DNA from: Saccoglossus kowalevskii
Lineage: Eukaryota > Hemichordata > Enteropneusta > Harrimaniidae
NCBI RefSeq assembly: GCF_000003605.2
Contig: NW_003137413.1
Coordinates: 1 to 53,721 of the forward strand
Reading direction: 5' to 3'
Length of the DNA: 53,721 bases
Every line of letters begins with the position of its first letter. Positions within the stretch are counted from its first letter, which is position 1. The translations under genes were made by a program, and so were the position numbers. This document shows, in pieces, positions 9,331-22,630 of this stretch. The notes below the pieces were generated by a model, which was not told the origin of the DNA, did not search any database, and was given only the letters and a program-made list of their open reading frames with translations.

Positions 9331-11690
9331 ATATTTATCGGCATTGACCAATACTCTACAATGAGTATATGTTATATTCATTGCCATCGACCAACATTCT
9401 AAAACGAGTATGTGTTACATTAATTGGCATTGACCAAGACGCTACAATGAGTATGTGTTACATTAATTGGCATTGATCAAGACTCTATACAATGAGTATA
9501 TGTTATATTCATTGGAATTGACCAACACTCAACAATGAGTATATGTTACATTCATTGACACTGACCAAGACTCTACTATGAGTATGTATTACATGCATTG
9601 GCATTGACCACAATTCTACAATGAGTATGTGTTACATTCATTGGCATTGACCAACTATGTAAAGTGAGTATATGTTATATTCATTGGCACTGTCCAACAC
9701 TCGACAATGAGTATATTTTATATTCATTAGCATCGACCAACATTCTACAATGAGAATGTGTTACATTCATTGGCATTGACCAACACTCTACAATGAGTAT
9801 ATGTTATATTCATTGGCATCGACCAACATTATACAATGAGTATATGTTACATTCATTGGCACTGATCAAGACTCTACAATGAGTATGTATTACATTCATT
9901 GGCATTGACCAAGACTCGTCAATGAGTATATGCTATATTCATTGGCACCGATCAAGACTCTACAATGAGTATGTATTACATTCATTGACATTGACCAAGA
10001 CTCGTCAATGAGTATATGCTATATTCATTGGCATCGATCAACATTCTACAATGAGAATTGTTTACATTCATTGGCATTGACCAACATTCTACAATGAGTA
10101 TATGTTACATTCATTTGCATTGACCAACATTCTACAACGAGTATGTGTTACATTCATTTGCATTGACAAACACTCTACAATTAGTATATGTTACATTCAT
10201 TGACATTGACCAACACTCTAAAATAAGTATATGTTATATTTATCGGCATTTACCAATACTCTACAATGAGTATATGTTATATTCATTGCCATCGACCAAC
10301 ATTCTAAAACGAGTATGTGTTACATTAATTGGCATTGACCAAGACGCTACAATGAGTATGTGTTACATTAATTGGCATTGACCAAGACTCTACAATGAGT
10401 ATATGTTATATTCATTGGAATTGACAAACACTCTACAATTAGTATATGTTACATTCATTGACATTGACCAACACTCTAAAATAAGTATATGTTATATTTA
10501 TCGGCATTTACCAATACTCTACAATGAGTATATGTTATATTCATTGCCATCGACCAACATTCTAAAACGAGTATGTGTTACATTAATTGGCATTGACCAA
10601 GACGCTACATTGAGTATATGTTATATTCATTGGCATCGACCAACATTCTACAATGAGAACGTGTTACATTCATTGGCATTGACCAACACTCTGCAATGAG
10701 TATATGTTATATTCATTGGCATCGAGCAACATTCTACAATGAGTATGTGTTACATTCATTTGCATTGTCAAACACTCTACAATGAGTATATGTTACATTC
10801 ATTGACATTGACCAACACTCTAAAATAAGTATATGTTATATTTATCGGCATTGACCAATACTCTACAATGAGTATATGTTATATTCATTGCCATCGACCA
10901 ACATTCTAAAACGAGTATGTGTTACATTAATTGGCATTGACCAAGACGCTACAATGAGTATGTGTTATATTCATTGCCATCGACCAACATTCTAAAACGA
11001 GTATGTGTTACATTAATTGGCATTGACCAAGACGCTACAATGAGTATGTGTTACATTAATTGGCATTGACCAAGACTCTACAATGAGTATATGTTATATT
11101 CATTGGAATTGACAAACACTCTACAATTAGTATATGTTACATTCATTGACATTGATCAACACTCTAAAATAAGTATATGTTATATTTATCGGCATTTACC
11201 AATGCTCTACAATGAGTATATGTTATATTCATTGCCATCGACCAACATTCTAAAACGAGTATGTGTTACATTAATTGGCATTGACCAAGACGCTACAATG
11301 AGTATATGTTATATTCATTGGCATCGACCAACATTCTACAATGAGAACGTGTTACATTCATTGGCATTGACCAACACTCTGCAATGAGTATATGTTATAT
11401 TCATTGGCATCGACCAACATTCTACAATGAGTATGTGTTACATTCATTTGCATTGTCAAACACTCTACAATGAGTATATGTTACATTCATTGACATTGAC
11501 CAACACTCTAAAATAAGTATATGTTATATTTATCGGCATTGACCAATACTCTACAATGAGTATATTTTATATTCATTGCCATCGACCAACATTCTAAAAC
11601 GAGTATGTGTTACATTAATTGGCATTGACCAAGACGCTACAATGAGTATGTGTTACATTAATTGGCATTGACCAAGACTCTATACATTGA
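9331..11690 (+). repeat. Block C copy 2 with its left flank
   Basis: CTACAACGAG at 10132 aligns with 5821 (offset 4311), and AACTATGTAAAG at 9659 with AACTCTGTAAAG at 5434 (offset 4225). The 86-bp difference is two extra monomers (ATTATACAATGAG and CACTGATCAAG) in this copy. Hexamers start at 10145 and 10403, then again at 11091 (688 bp later). It has one hexamer fewer than copy 1. It matches 29.9-32.0 kb at offset 20374 in the hexamer part and 20460 at the left edge. Confidence 0.75.
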
Positions 11691-12910
11691 GTATATGTTA
11701 TATTCATTGGAATTGACCAACACTCTACAATGAGTATGTGTTACATTCATTGGCATTGACCAACACTGTAAAGTGAGTATATGTATATTCATTGGCACTG
11801 TCCAACACTCGACAATGAGTATATGTTATATTCATTAGCATCGACCAACATTCTACAATGAGAATGTGTTACATTCATTGGCATTGACCAACACTCTACA
11901 ATGAGTATATGTTATATTCATTGGCATCGACCAACATTATACAATGAGTATATGTTACATTCATTGGCACTGATCAAGACTCTACAATGAGTATGTATTA
12001 CATTCATTGGCATTGACCAAGACTCGTCAATGAGTATATGCTATATTCATTGGCACCGATCAAGACTCTACAATGAGTATGTATTACATTCATTGGCACT
12101 GTCCAACACTCGACAATGAGTATATGTTATATTCATTGGCATCGACCAACATTCTACAATGAGTATGTGTTACATTCATTTGCATTGACAAACACTCTAC
12201 AATGAGTATGTGTTACATTCATTTGCATTGACAAACACTCTACAATGAGTATATGTTACATTCATTGACATTGACCAACACTCTAAAATAAGTATATGTT
12301 ATATTTATCGGCATTGACCAATACTCTACAATGACTATATGTTATATTCATTGCCATCGACCAACATTCTTAAACGAGTACGTGTTACATTAATTGACAC
12401 TGACCAAGACGCTACTATGAGTATGTATTACATTCATTGGCATTGACCACAATTCTACAATGAGTATGTGTTACATTCATTGGCATTGACCAACACTGTA
12501 AAGTGAGTATATGTTATATTCATTGGCACTGTCCAACACTCGACAATGAGTATATTTTATATGCATTAGCATCGACCAACATTCTACAATGAGAATGTGT
12601 TACATTCATTGCCATTGACCAACACTCTACAATGAGTATATGTTATATTCATTGGCATCGACCAACATTATACAATGAGTATATGTTACATTCATTGGCA
12701 CTGATCAAGACTCTACAATGAGTATGTATTACATTCATTGGCATTGACCAAGACTCGTCAATGAGTATATGCTATATTCATTGGCACTGATCAAGACTCT
12801 ACAATGAGTATGTATTACATTCATTGGCATTGACCAAGACTCGTCAATGAGTATATGCTATATTCATTGGCATCGATCAACATTCTACAATGAGAATTGT
12901 TTACATTCAT
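11691..12910 (+). repeat. 27-mer-type block matching 23.35-24.65 kb
   Basis: GTAAAGTGAG at 11768 and the rare CAATGACTATATG near 12331 match 23406 and 23969 at a constant offset of 11638. After the hybrid monomer at 12379-12421 the offset becomes 11767, so three monomers (129 bp) are missing here relative to 24 kb. The right part holds CTACTATGAG, GTAAAGTGAG, TATATTTTATATGC, ATTATACAATGAG and ACTCGTCAATGAG units. Confidence 0.75.
12379..12421 (+). repeat. Hybrid monomer at an in-register deletion point
   Basis: This 43-bp unit starts TACGTGTTACATTAATTG like the GACGCTAC class and ends GACACTGACC...CTACTATGAG like another class. At the matching place in 24.0-24.2 kb the two halves are separate units three monomers apart. 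The simplest reading is one unequal exchange between misaligned monomers with the join inside the shared ATTG. Confidence 0.75.
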
Positions 12911-13210
12911 TTGCATTGACCAACACTCTACAATGAGTATTAGTTATATTCATTGGCATCGACCAACATTCTACAATGAGTATATGTTATATTCATTGGC
13001 ATCGACCAACATTCTACAATGAGTATGTGTTACATTCATTTGCATTGACAAACACTCTACAATGAGTATATGTTACATTCATTGACATTGACCAACACTC
13101 TAAAATAAGTATATGTTATATTTATCGGCATTGACCAATACTCTACAATGAGTATATGTTATATTCATTGCCATCGACCAACATTCTAAAAAGAGTATGT
13201 GTTACATTAA
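12911..13210 (+). repeat. Short linker block of mixed monomer classes
   Basis: About seven monomers join the preceding block to the 25-mer block. They include a private variant TATTAGTTATATTC near 12938, then GGCATCGACC units, an octamer unit, AAAATAAG, TTTATCGG and a unit ending CTAAAAAGAG (about 13190) where other copies have CTAAAACGAG. Confidence 0.6.
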
Positions 13211-14370
13211 TTGGCATTGACCAAGACGCTACAATGAGTATGTGTTACATTCATTGGCATTGACCACAATTCTACAATGAGAATGTGTTACATTCATTGG
13301 CATTTACCAACACTCTACAATGAGTATGTGTTACATTCATTGGCATTGACCAGCACTGTAAAATGAGTATATGTTATATTCATTGGCACTGTCCAACACT
13401 CGACAATGAGTATATGTTATACTCATTGGCATCGACCAACATTCTACAATGAGTATGTGTTACATTAATTGGCATTGACCAAGACTCTACAATGGGTATA
13501 TGTTATATTCATTGGAATTGACCAACACTCAACAATGAGTATATGTTACATTCATTGGCACTGATCAAGACTCTACAATGAGTATGTATTACATTCATTG
13601 GCATTGACCAATGCTCGTCAATGAGTATATGCTATATTCATTGGTACTGATCAAGACTCTACAATGAGTATGTATTACATTCATTGACATTGATCAAGAC
13701 TCGTCAATGAGTATATGCTATATTCATTGGCATCGATCAACATTCTACAATGAGAGTGTTTTACATTCATTGGCATTGACCAACATTCTATAATGAGTAT
13801 ATGTTACATTCATTTGCATTGACCAACAACACTCTGCAATAAGTATATATTATATTCATTGGCATTGACCAATACTGTAAATTGAGTATATGTTATATTC
13901 ATTGGCACTGTCCAACACTCGACAATGAGTACATGTTATATTCATTGGCATCGACCAACATTCTACAATGAGAACGTGTTACATTCATTGGCATTGACCA
14001 ACACTCTACAATGAGTATATGTTATATTCATTGGCATCGACCAACATTCTACAATGAGTATGTGTTACATTCATTTGCATTGCCAAACACTCTACAATGA
14101 GTATGTGTTACATTCATTTGCATTGACAAACACTCTACAATGAGTATATGTTACATTCATTGACATTGACCAACACTCTAAAATAAGAATATGTTATATT
14201 TATCGGCATTGACCAATACTCTACAATGAGTATATGTTATATTCATTGCCATCGACCAACATTCTAAAACGAGTATGTGTTACATTAATTGGCATTGACC
14301 AAGACGCTACAATGAGTATGTGTTACATTAATTGGCATTGACCAAGACTCTATACAATGAGTATATGTTA
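13211..14370 (+). repeat. 25-mer-type HOR block matching 36.85-37.8 kb
   Basis: CAGCACTGTAAAATG near 13352, GAGTGTTTTAC near 13754, GAGTACATGTTATATTC near 13928 and TTGCCAAACACTC near 14082 all match 36951, 37353, 37527 and 37681 at an offset close to 23599. The match covers roughly 1 kb including rare variants (CTGTAAATTGAG, GAGTACATG, TGCCAAAC). It diverges near 14.2 kb, where this copy continues with AAAACGAG and GACGCTAC units. Confidence 0.75.
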
Positions 14371-15660
14371 TATTTATTGGAATTGACCAAGACTCGTCAA
14401 TGAGTATATGCTATATTCATTGTCACCGATCAAGACTCTACAATGAGTATGTATTACATTCATTGACATTGACCAAGACTCGTCAATGAGTATATGCTAT
14501 ATTCATTGGCGTCGACCAACATTCTACATCGAGAACGTGTTACATTCATTGGCATTGACCAACACTCTATAATGAGTATATGTTACATTCATTTGCATTG
14601 ACCAACAACACTCTACAATAAGTATATGTTATATTCATTGGCATTGACCAACACTGTAAAATGAGTATATGTTATATTCATTGGCACTGTCCAATACTCG
14701 ACAATGAGTATATGTTATATTCATTGGCATCGACCAACATTCTACAATGAGAACGTGTTACATTCATTGGCATTGGCCAACACTCTACAATGAGTATATG
14801 TTATATTCATTGGCATCGACCAACATTCTACAATGAGTATATGTTATATTCATTGGCATCGACCAACATTCTACAATGAGTATGTGTTACATTCATTTGC
14901 ATTGACAAACACTCTACAATGAGTATATGTTACATTCATTGACATTGACCAACACTCTAAAATAAGTATATGTTATATTTATCGGCATTGACCAATACTC
15001 TACAATGAGTATATGTTATATTCATTGCCATCGACCAACATTCTAAAACGAGTATGTGTTACATTAATTGGCATTGACCAAGACGCTACAATGAGTATGT
15101 GTTACATTAATTGGCATTGACCAAGACTCTATACAATGAGTATATGTTATATTCATTGGAATTGACCAACACTCTGCAATGAGTATGTGTTACATTCATT
15201 GGCATTGACCAACACTGTAAAATGAGTATATGTATATTCATTGGCACTGTCCAACACTCGACAATGAGTATATGTTATATTCATTAGCATCGACCAACAT
15301 TCTACAATGAGAATGTGTTACATTCATTGGCATTGACCAACACTCTGCAATGAGTATATGTTATATTCATTGGCATCGACCAACATTCTACAATGAGTAT
15401 GTGTTACATTCATTTGCATTGTCAAACACTCTACAATGAGTATATGTTACATTCATTGACATTGACCAACACTCTAAAATAAGTATATGTTATATTTATC
15501 GGCATTGACCAATACTCTACAATGAGTATATGTTATATTCATTGCCATCGACCAACATTCTAAAACGAGTATGTGTTACATTAATTGGCATTGACCAAGA
15601 CGCTACAATGAGTATGTGTTACATTAATTGGCATTGACCAAGACTCTATACAATGAGTAT
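14371..15660 (+). repeat. ACATCGAG-type block, interrupted copy
   Basis: TTTATTGG at 14373 and ACATCGAG at 14526 mark a copy of the same order as at 15.7-17.3 kb. One monomer is missing after TTTATTGG (the next unit goes straight to ACTCGTCAATGAG), so landmark spacing is 43 bp shorter. Near 15.2 kb the copy switches to a 27-mer start (CTGTAAAATGAG then TATATGTATATTC), then to octamer, AAAATAAG, TTTATCGG, AAAACGAG, GACGCTAC. Confidence 0.7.
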
Positions 15661-17305
15661 ATGTTATATTTATTGGAATTGACCAACACTCTACAATGAG
15701 TATGTATTACATTCATTGGCATTGACCAAGACTCGTCAATGAGTATATGCTATATTCATTGTCACCGATCAAGACTCTACAATGAGTATGTATTACATTC
15801 ATTGACATTGACCAAGACTCGTCAATGAGTATATGCTATATTCATTGGCGTCGACCAACATTCTACATCGAGAACGTGTTACATTCATTGGCATTGACCA
15901 ACACTCTATAATGAGTATATGTTACATTCATTTGCATTGACCAACAACACTCTACAATAAGTATATGTTATATTCATTGGCATTGACCAACACTGTAAAA
16001 TGAGTATATGTTATATTCATTGGCACTGTCCAATACTCGACAATGAGTATATGTTATATTCATTGGCATCGACCAACATTCTACAATGAGAACGTGTTAC
16101 ATTCATTGGCATTGGCCAACACTCTACAATGAGTATATGTTATATTCATTGGCATCGACCAACATTCTACAATGAGTATATGTTATATTCATTGGCATCG
16201 AGCAACATTCTACAATGAGTATGTGTTACATTCATTTGCATTGACAAACACTCTACAATGAGTATATGTTACATTCATTGACATTGACCAACACTCTAAA
16301 ATAAGTATATGTTATATTTATCGGCATTGACCAATACTCTACAATGAGTATATGTTATATTCATTGCCATCGACCAACATTCTAAAACGAGTATGTGTTA
16401 CATTAATTGGCATTGACCAAGACGCTACAATGAGTATGTGTTACATTAATTGGCATTGACCAAGACTCTATACAATGAGTATATGTTATATTTATTGGAA
16501 TTGACCAACACTCTACAATGAGTATGTATTACATTCATTGGCATTGACCAAGACTCGTCAATGAGTATATGCTATATTCATTGTCACCGATCAAGACTCT
16601 ACAATGAGTATGTATTACATTCATTGACATTGACCAAGACTCGTCAATGAGTATATGCTATATTCATTGGCGTCGACCAACATTCTACATCGAGAACGTG
16701 TTACATTCATTGGCATTGACCAACACTCTATAATGAGTATATGTTACATTCATTTGCATTGACCAACAACACTCTACAATAAGTATATGTTATATTCATT
16801 GGCATTGACCAACACTGTAAAATGAGTATATGTTATATTCATTGGCACTGTCCAATACTCGACAATGAGTATATGTTATATTCATTGGCATCGACCAACA
16901 TTCTACAATGAGAACGTGTTACATTCATTGGCATTGGCCAACACTCTACAATGAGTATATGTTATATTCATTGGCATCGACCAACATTCTACAATGAGTA
17001 TATGTTATATTCATTGGCATCGACTAACATTCTACAATGAGTATGTGTTACATTCATTTGCATTGACAAACACTCTACAATGAGTATATGTTACATTCAT
17101 TGACATTGACCAACACTCTAAAATAAGTATATGTTGTATTTATCGGCATTGACCAATACTCTACAATGAGTATATGTGATATTCATTGCCATCGACCAAC
17201 ATTCTAAAACGAGTATGTGTTACATTAATTGGCATTGACCAAGACGCTACAATGAGTATGTGTTACATTAATTGGCATTGACCAAGACTCTATACAATGA
17301 GTATA
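15661..17305 (+). repeat. 822-bp (19-mer) HOR, two tandem copies
   Basis: TTTATTGG at 15669 and 16491 and ACATCGAG at 15865 and 16687 are both 822 bp apart. 822 = 19 x 43 + 5, explained by one 45-bp unit (CTCTATACAATGAG) and one 46-bp unit (CCAACAACACTC) per copy. The copies differ by isolated bases: CGAGCAACATTC versus CGACTAACATTC, and TTATATTTATC versus TTGTATTTATC near 17135. The tandem ends where TTCATTGG replaces TTTATTGG near 17313. Confidence 0.82.
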
Positions 17306-18400
17306 TGTTATATTCATTGGAATTGACCAACACTCTACAATGAGTATGTGTTACATTCATTGGCATTGACCAACACTGTAAAGTGAGTATATGTATATTC
17401 ATTGGCACTGTCCAACACTCGACAATGAGTATATGTTATATTCATTAGCATCGACCAACATTCTACAATGAGAATGTGTTACATTCATTGGCATTGACCA
17501 ACACTCTACAATGAGTATATGTTATATTCATTGGCATCGACCAACATTATACAATGAGTATATGTTACATTCATTGACATTGACCAACACTCTAAAATAA
17601 GTATATGTTATATTTATCGGCATTGACCAATACTCTACAATGAGTATATGTTATATTCATTGCCATCGACCAACATTCTAAAACGAGTATGTGTTACATT
17701 AATTGGCATTGACCAAGACGCTACAATGAGTATGTGTTACATTAATTGGCATTGATCAAGACTCTATACAATGAGTATATGTTATATTCATTGGAATTGA
17801 CCAACACTCAACAATGAGTATATGTTACATTCATTGACACTGACCAAGACTCTACTATGAGTATGTATTACATGCATTGGCATTGACCACAATTCTACAA
17901 TGAGTATGTGTTACATTCATTGGCATTGACCAACTCTGTAAAGTGAGTATATGTTATATTCATTGGCACTGTCCAACACTCGACAATGAGTATATTTTAT
18001 ATTCATTAGCATCGACCAACATTCTACAATGAGAATGTGTTACATTCATTGGCATTGACAAACACTCTACAATGAGTATGTATTACATTCATTGGCATTG
18101 ACCAAGACTCGTCAATGAGCATATGCTATATTCATTGGCACCGATCAAGACTCTACAATGAGTATGTATTACATTCATTGACATTGACCAAGACTCGTCA
18201 ATGAGTATATGCTATATTCATTGGCATCGATCAACATTCTACAATGAGAATTTTTTACATTCATTGGCATTGCCCAACATTCTACAATGAGTATATGTTA
18301 CATTCATTTGCATTGACCAACATTCTACAACGAGTATGTGTTACATTCATTTGCATTGACAAACACTCTACAATTAGTATATGTTACATTCATTGACATT
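17306..18400 (+). repeat. Block D copy 2
   Basis: Constant offset of 12504 from 4.53-5.88 kb through GTAAAGTGAG (17378), ACATGCATTGG, AACTCTGTAAAG (17938), GAGCATATGC (about 18118) and CTACAACGAG (18325). The GAGCATATGC variant is also near 5608 and 30299. It passes into a single 258-bp-type hexamer from 18338. Confidence 0.75.
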
Positions 18401-18699
18401 GATCAACACTCTAAAATAAGTATATGTTATATTTATCGGCATTTACCAATACTCTACAATGAGTATATGTTATATTCATTGCCATCGACCAACATTCTAA
18501 AACGAGTATGTGTTACATTAATTGGCATTGACCAAGACGCTACAATGAGTATATGTTATATTCATTGGCATCGACCAACATTCTACAATGAGAACGTGTT
18601 ACATTCATTGGCATTGACCAACACTCTGCAATGAGTATATGTTATATTCATTGGCATCGACCAACATTCTACAATGAGTATGTGTTACATTCATTTGCA
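18401..18699 (+). repeat. Hexamer-type monomers between block D and S1
   Basis: Seven monomers: AAAATAAG, TTTATCGGCATTTACC, AAAACGAG, GACGCTAC, GGCATCGACC, AACGTG with CTGCAATGAG, and an octamer unit with TTGTCAAAC. The same order follows the hexamers near 6.5, 11.2 and 31.6 kb. No other content is visible. Confidence 0.65.
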
Positions 18700-21600
18700 T
18701 TGTCAAACACTCTACAATGAGTATATGTTACATTCATTGACATTGACCAACACTCTAAAATAAGTATATGTTATATTTATCGGCATTTACCAATACTCTA
18801 CAATGAGTATATATTATATTCATTGCCATCGACCAACATTCTAAAACGAGTATGTGTTACATTAATTGGCATTGACCAAGACGCTACAATGAGTATATGT
18901 TATATTCATTGGCATCGACCAACATTCTACAATGAGAACGTGTTACATTCATTGGCATTGACCAACACTCTGCAATGAGTATATGTTATATTCATTGGCA
19001 TTGACCAAGACTCTATACAATGAGTATATGTTATATTCATTGGAATTGACCAACACTCTACAATGAATATGTGTTACATTCATTGGCATTGACCAACACT
19101 GTAAAGTGAGTATATGTATATTCATTGGCACTGTCTAACACTCGACAATGAGTATATGTTATATTCATTAGCATCGACCAACATTCTACAATGAGAATGT
19201 GTTACATTCATTGGCATTGACCAACACTCTACAATGAGTATATGTTATATTCATTGGCATCGACCAACATTATACAATGAGTATATGTTACATTCATTGG
19301 CACTGATCAAGACTCTACAATGAGTATGTATTACATTCATTGGCATTGACCAAGACTCGTCAATGAGTATATGCTATATTCATTGGCACCGATCAAGACT
19401 CTACAATGAGTATGTATTACATTCATTGACATTGACCCAGACTCGTCAATGAGTATATGCTATATTCATTGGCGTCGACCAATATTCTACAATGAGAACG
19501 TGTTACATTCATTGGCATTGACCAACACTCTATAATGAGTATATGTTACATTCATTTGCATTGACCAACAACACTCTACAATAAGTATATGTTATATTCA
19601 TTGGCATTGACCAACACTGTAAAATGAGTATATGTTATATTCATTGGAATTGACCAACAGTCTACAATGAGTATATGTTATATTCATTGGCATTGACCAA
19701 CATTCTACAATGAGAACGTGTTACATTCATTGGCATTGGCCAACACTCTACAATGAGTATATGTTATATTCATTGGCATCGACCAACATTCTACAATGAG
19801 TATGTGTTACATTCATTTGCATTGACAAACACTCTACAATGAGTATGTGTTACATTCATTTGCATTGACAAACACTCTACAATGAGTATATGTTACATTC
19901 ATTGACATTGACCAACACTCTAAAATAAGTATATGTTATATTTATCGGCATTGACCAATACTCTACAATGAGTATATGTTATATTCATTGCCATCGACCA
20001 ACATTCTAAAACGAGTATGTGTTACATTAATTGGCATTGACCAAGACGCTACAATGAGTATGTGTTACATTAATTGGCATTGACCAAGACTCTATACAAT
20101 GAGTATATGTTATATTCATTGGAATTGACCAACACTCTGCAATGAGTATGTGTTACATTCATTGGCATTGACCAACACTGTAAAGTGAGTATATGTATAT
20201 TCATTGGCACTGTCCAACACTCGACAATGAGTATATGTTATATTCATTAGCATCGACCAACATTCTACAATGAGAATGTGTTACATTCATTGGCATTGAC
20301 CAACACTCTACAATGAGTATATGTTATATTCATTGGCATCGACCAACATTATACAATGAGTATATGTTACATTCATTGGCACTGATCAAGACTCTACAAT
20401 GAGTATGTATTACATTCATTGGCATTGACCAAGACTCGTCAATGAGTATATGCTATATTCATTGACACCGATCAAGACTCTACAATGAGTATGTATTACA
20501 TTCATTGGCACTGTCCAACACTCGACAATGAGTATATGCTATATTCATTGGCATCGATCAACATTCTACAATGAGAATTGTTTACATTCATTGGCATTGA
20601 CCAACATTCTACAATGAGTATATGTTACATTCATTTGCATTGACCAACATTCTACAACGAGTATGTGTTACATTCATTTGCATTGACAAACACTCTACAA
20701 TTAGTATATGTTACATTCATTGACATTGACCAACACTCTAAAATAAGTATATGTTATATTTATCGGCATTTACCAATACTCTACAATGAGTATATGTTAT
20801 ATTCATTGCCATCGACCAACATTCTAAAACGAGTATGTGTTACATTAATTGGCATTGACCAAGACGCTACAATGAGTATGTGTTACATTAATTGGCATTG
20901 ACCAAGACTCTACAATGAGTATATGTTATATTCATTGGAATTGACAAACACTCTACAATTAGTATATGTTACATTCATTGACATTGACCAACACTCTAAA
21001 ATAAGTATATGTTATATTTATCGGCATTTACCAATACTCTACAATGAGTATATGTTATATTCATTGCCATCGACCAACATTCTAAAACGAGTATGTGTTA
21101 CATTAATTGGCATTGACCAAGACGCTACAATGAGTATATGTTATATTCCTTGGCATCGACCAACATTCTACAATGAGAACGTGTTACATTCATTGGCATT
21201 GACCAACACTCTGCAATGAGTATATGTTATATTCATTGGCATCGACCAACATTCTACAATGAGTATGTGTTACATTCATTTGCATTGACAAACACTCTAC
21301 AATGAGTATATGTTACATTCATTGACATTGACCAACACTCTAAAATAAGTATATGTTATATTTATCGGCATTGACCAATACTCTACAATGAGTATATGTT
21401 ATATTCATTGCCATCGACCAACATTCTAAAACGAGTATGTGTTACATTAATTGGCATTGACCAAGACGCTACAATGAGTATGTGTTACATTAATTGGCAT
21501 TGACCAAGACGCTACAATGAGTATGTGTTACATTCATTGGCATTGACCAAGACTCTATACAATGAATATATGTTATATTCATTTGAATTGACCAACACTC

Positions 21601-22085
21601 TACAATGAGTATGTGTTACATTCATTGGCATTGACCAACACTGTAAAGTGAGTATATGTATATTCATTGGCACTGTCCAACACTCGACAATGAGTATATG
21701 TTATATTCATTAGTATCGACCAACATTCTACAATGAGAATGTGTTACATTCATTGGCATTGACCAACACTCTACAATGAGTATATGTTATATTCATTGGC
21801 ATCGACCAACATTATACAATGAGTATATGTTACATTCATTGGCACTGATCAAGACTCTACAATGAGTATGTATTACATTCATTGGCATTGACCAAGACTC
21901 GTCAATGAGTATATGCTATATTCATTGGCACCGATCAAGACTCTACAATGAGTATGTATTACATTCATTGACAATGACCAAGACTCGTCAATGAGTATAT
22001 GCTATATTCAATGGCATCGACCAACATTCTACATCGAGAACGTGTTACATTCATTGGCATTGACCAACACTCTATAATGAGTATA
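18700..22085 (+). repeat. Segmental duplication S1, left copy (about 3.4 kb)
   Basis: Matches 41.6-45.07 kb. Offset 22899 holds from about 18.7 to 20.08 kb (GTAAAGTGAG 19101/42000, AACAGTCTAC near 19656/42555), then 22984 from about 20.6 to 22.08 kb (GTAAAGTGAG 21643/44627; the rare TTATATTCCTTGG near 21144 and 44128). The 85-bp shift reflects a different arrangement around 20.1-20.2 kb. Inside are a 27-mer HOR fragment, two hexamers (20665, 20923) and another 27-mer start. The match stops where this copy goes to GGCACTGTCCAATACTCG (about 22090). Confidence 0.78.
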
Positions 22086-22630
22086 TGTTACATTCATTGG
22101 CACTGTCCAATACTCGACAATGAGTATATGTTATATTCATTGGCATCGACCAACATTCTACAATGAGAACGTGTTACATTCATTGGCATTGGCCAACACT
22201 CTACAATGAGTATATGTTATATTCATTGGCATCGACCAACATTCTACAATGAGTATATGTTATATTCATTGGCATCGACCAACATTCTACAATGAGTATG
22301 TGTTACATTCATTTGCATTGTCAAACACTCTACAATGAGTATATGTTACATTCATTGACATTGACCAACACTCTAAAATAAGTATATGTTATATTTATCG
22401 GCATTGACCAATACTCTACAATGAGTATATGTTATATTCATTGCCATCGACCAACATTCTTAAACGAGTACGTGTTACATTAATTGGCATTGACCAAGAC
22501 GCTACAATGAGTATGTGTTACATTAATTGGCATTGACCAAGACTCTACAATGAGTATATGTTACATTAATTGGCATTGACCAAGACTCTATACAATGAGT
22601 ATATGTTATATTCATTGGAATTGACCAACA
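22086..22630 (+). repeat. Mixed monomer block before the 17-mer tandem
   Basis: Units GTCCAATACTCG, GGCATCGACC, AACGTG, octamer with TTGTCAAAC, AAAATAAG, TTTATCGG, a rare CTTAAACGAGTACGTG unit (also at 12369, 24008 and 53458), GACGCTAC, and two GACTCTA units. It bridges S1 and the 730-bp tandem pair. Confidence 0.62.
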
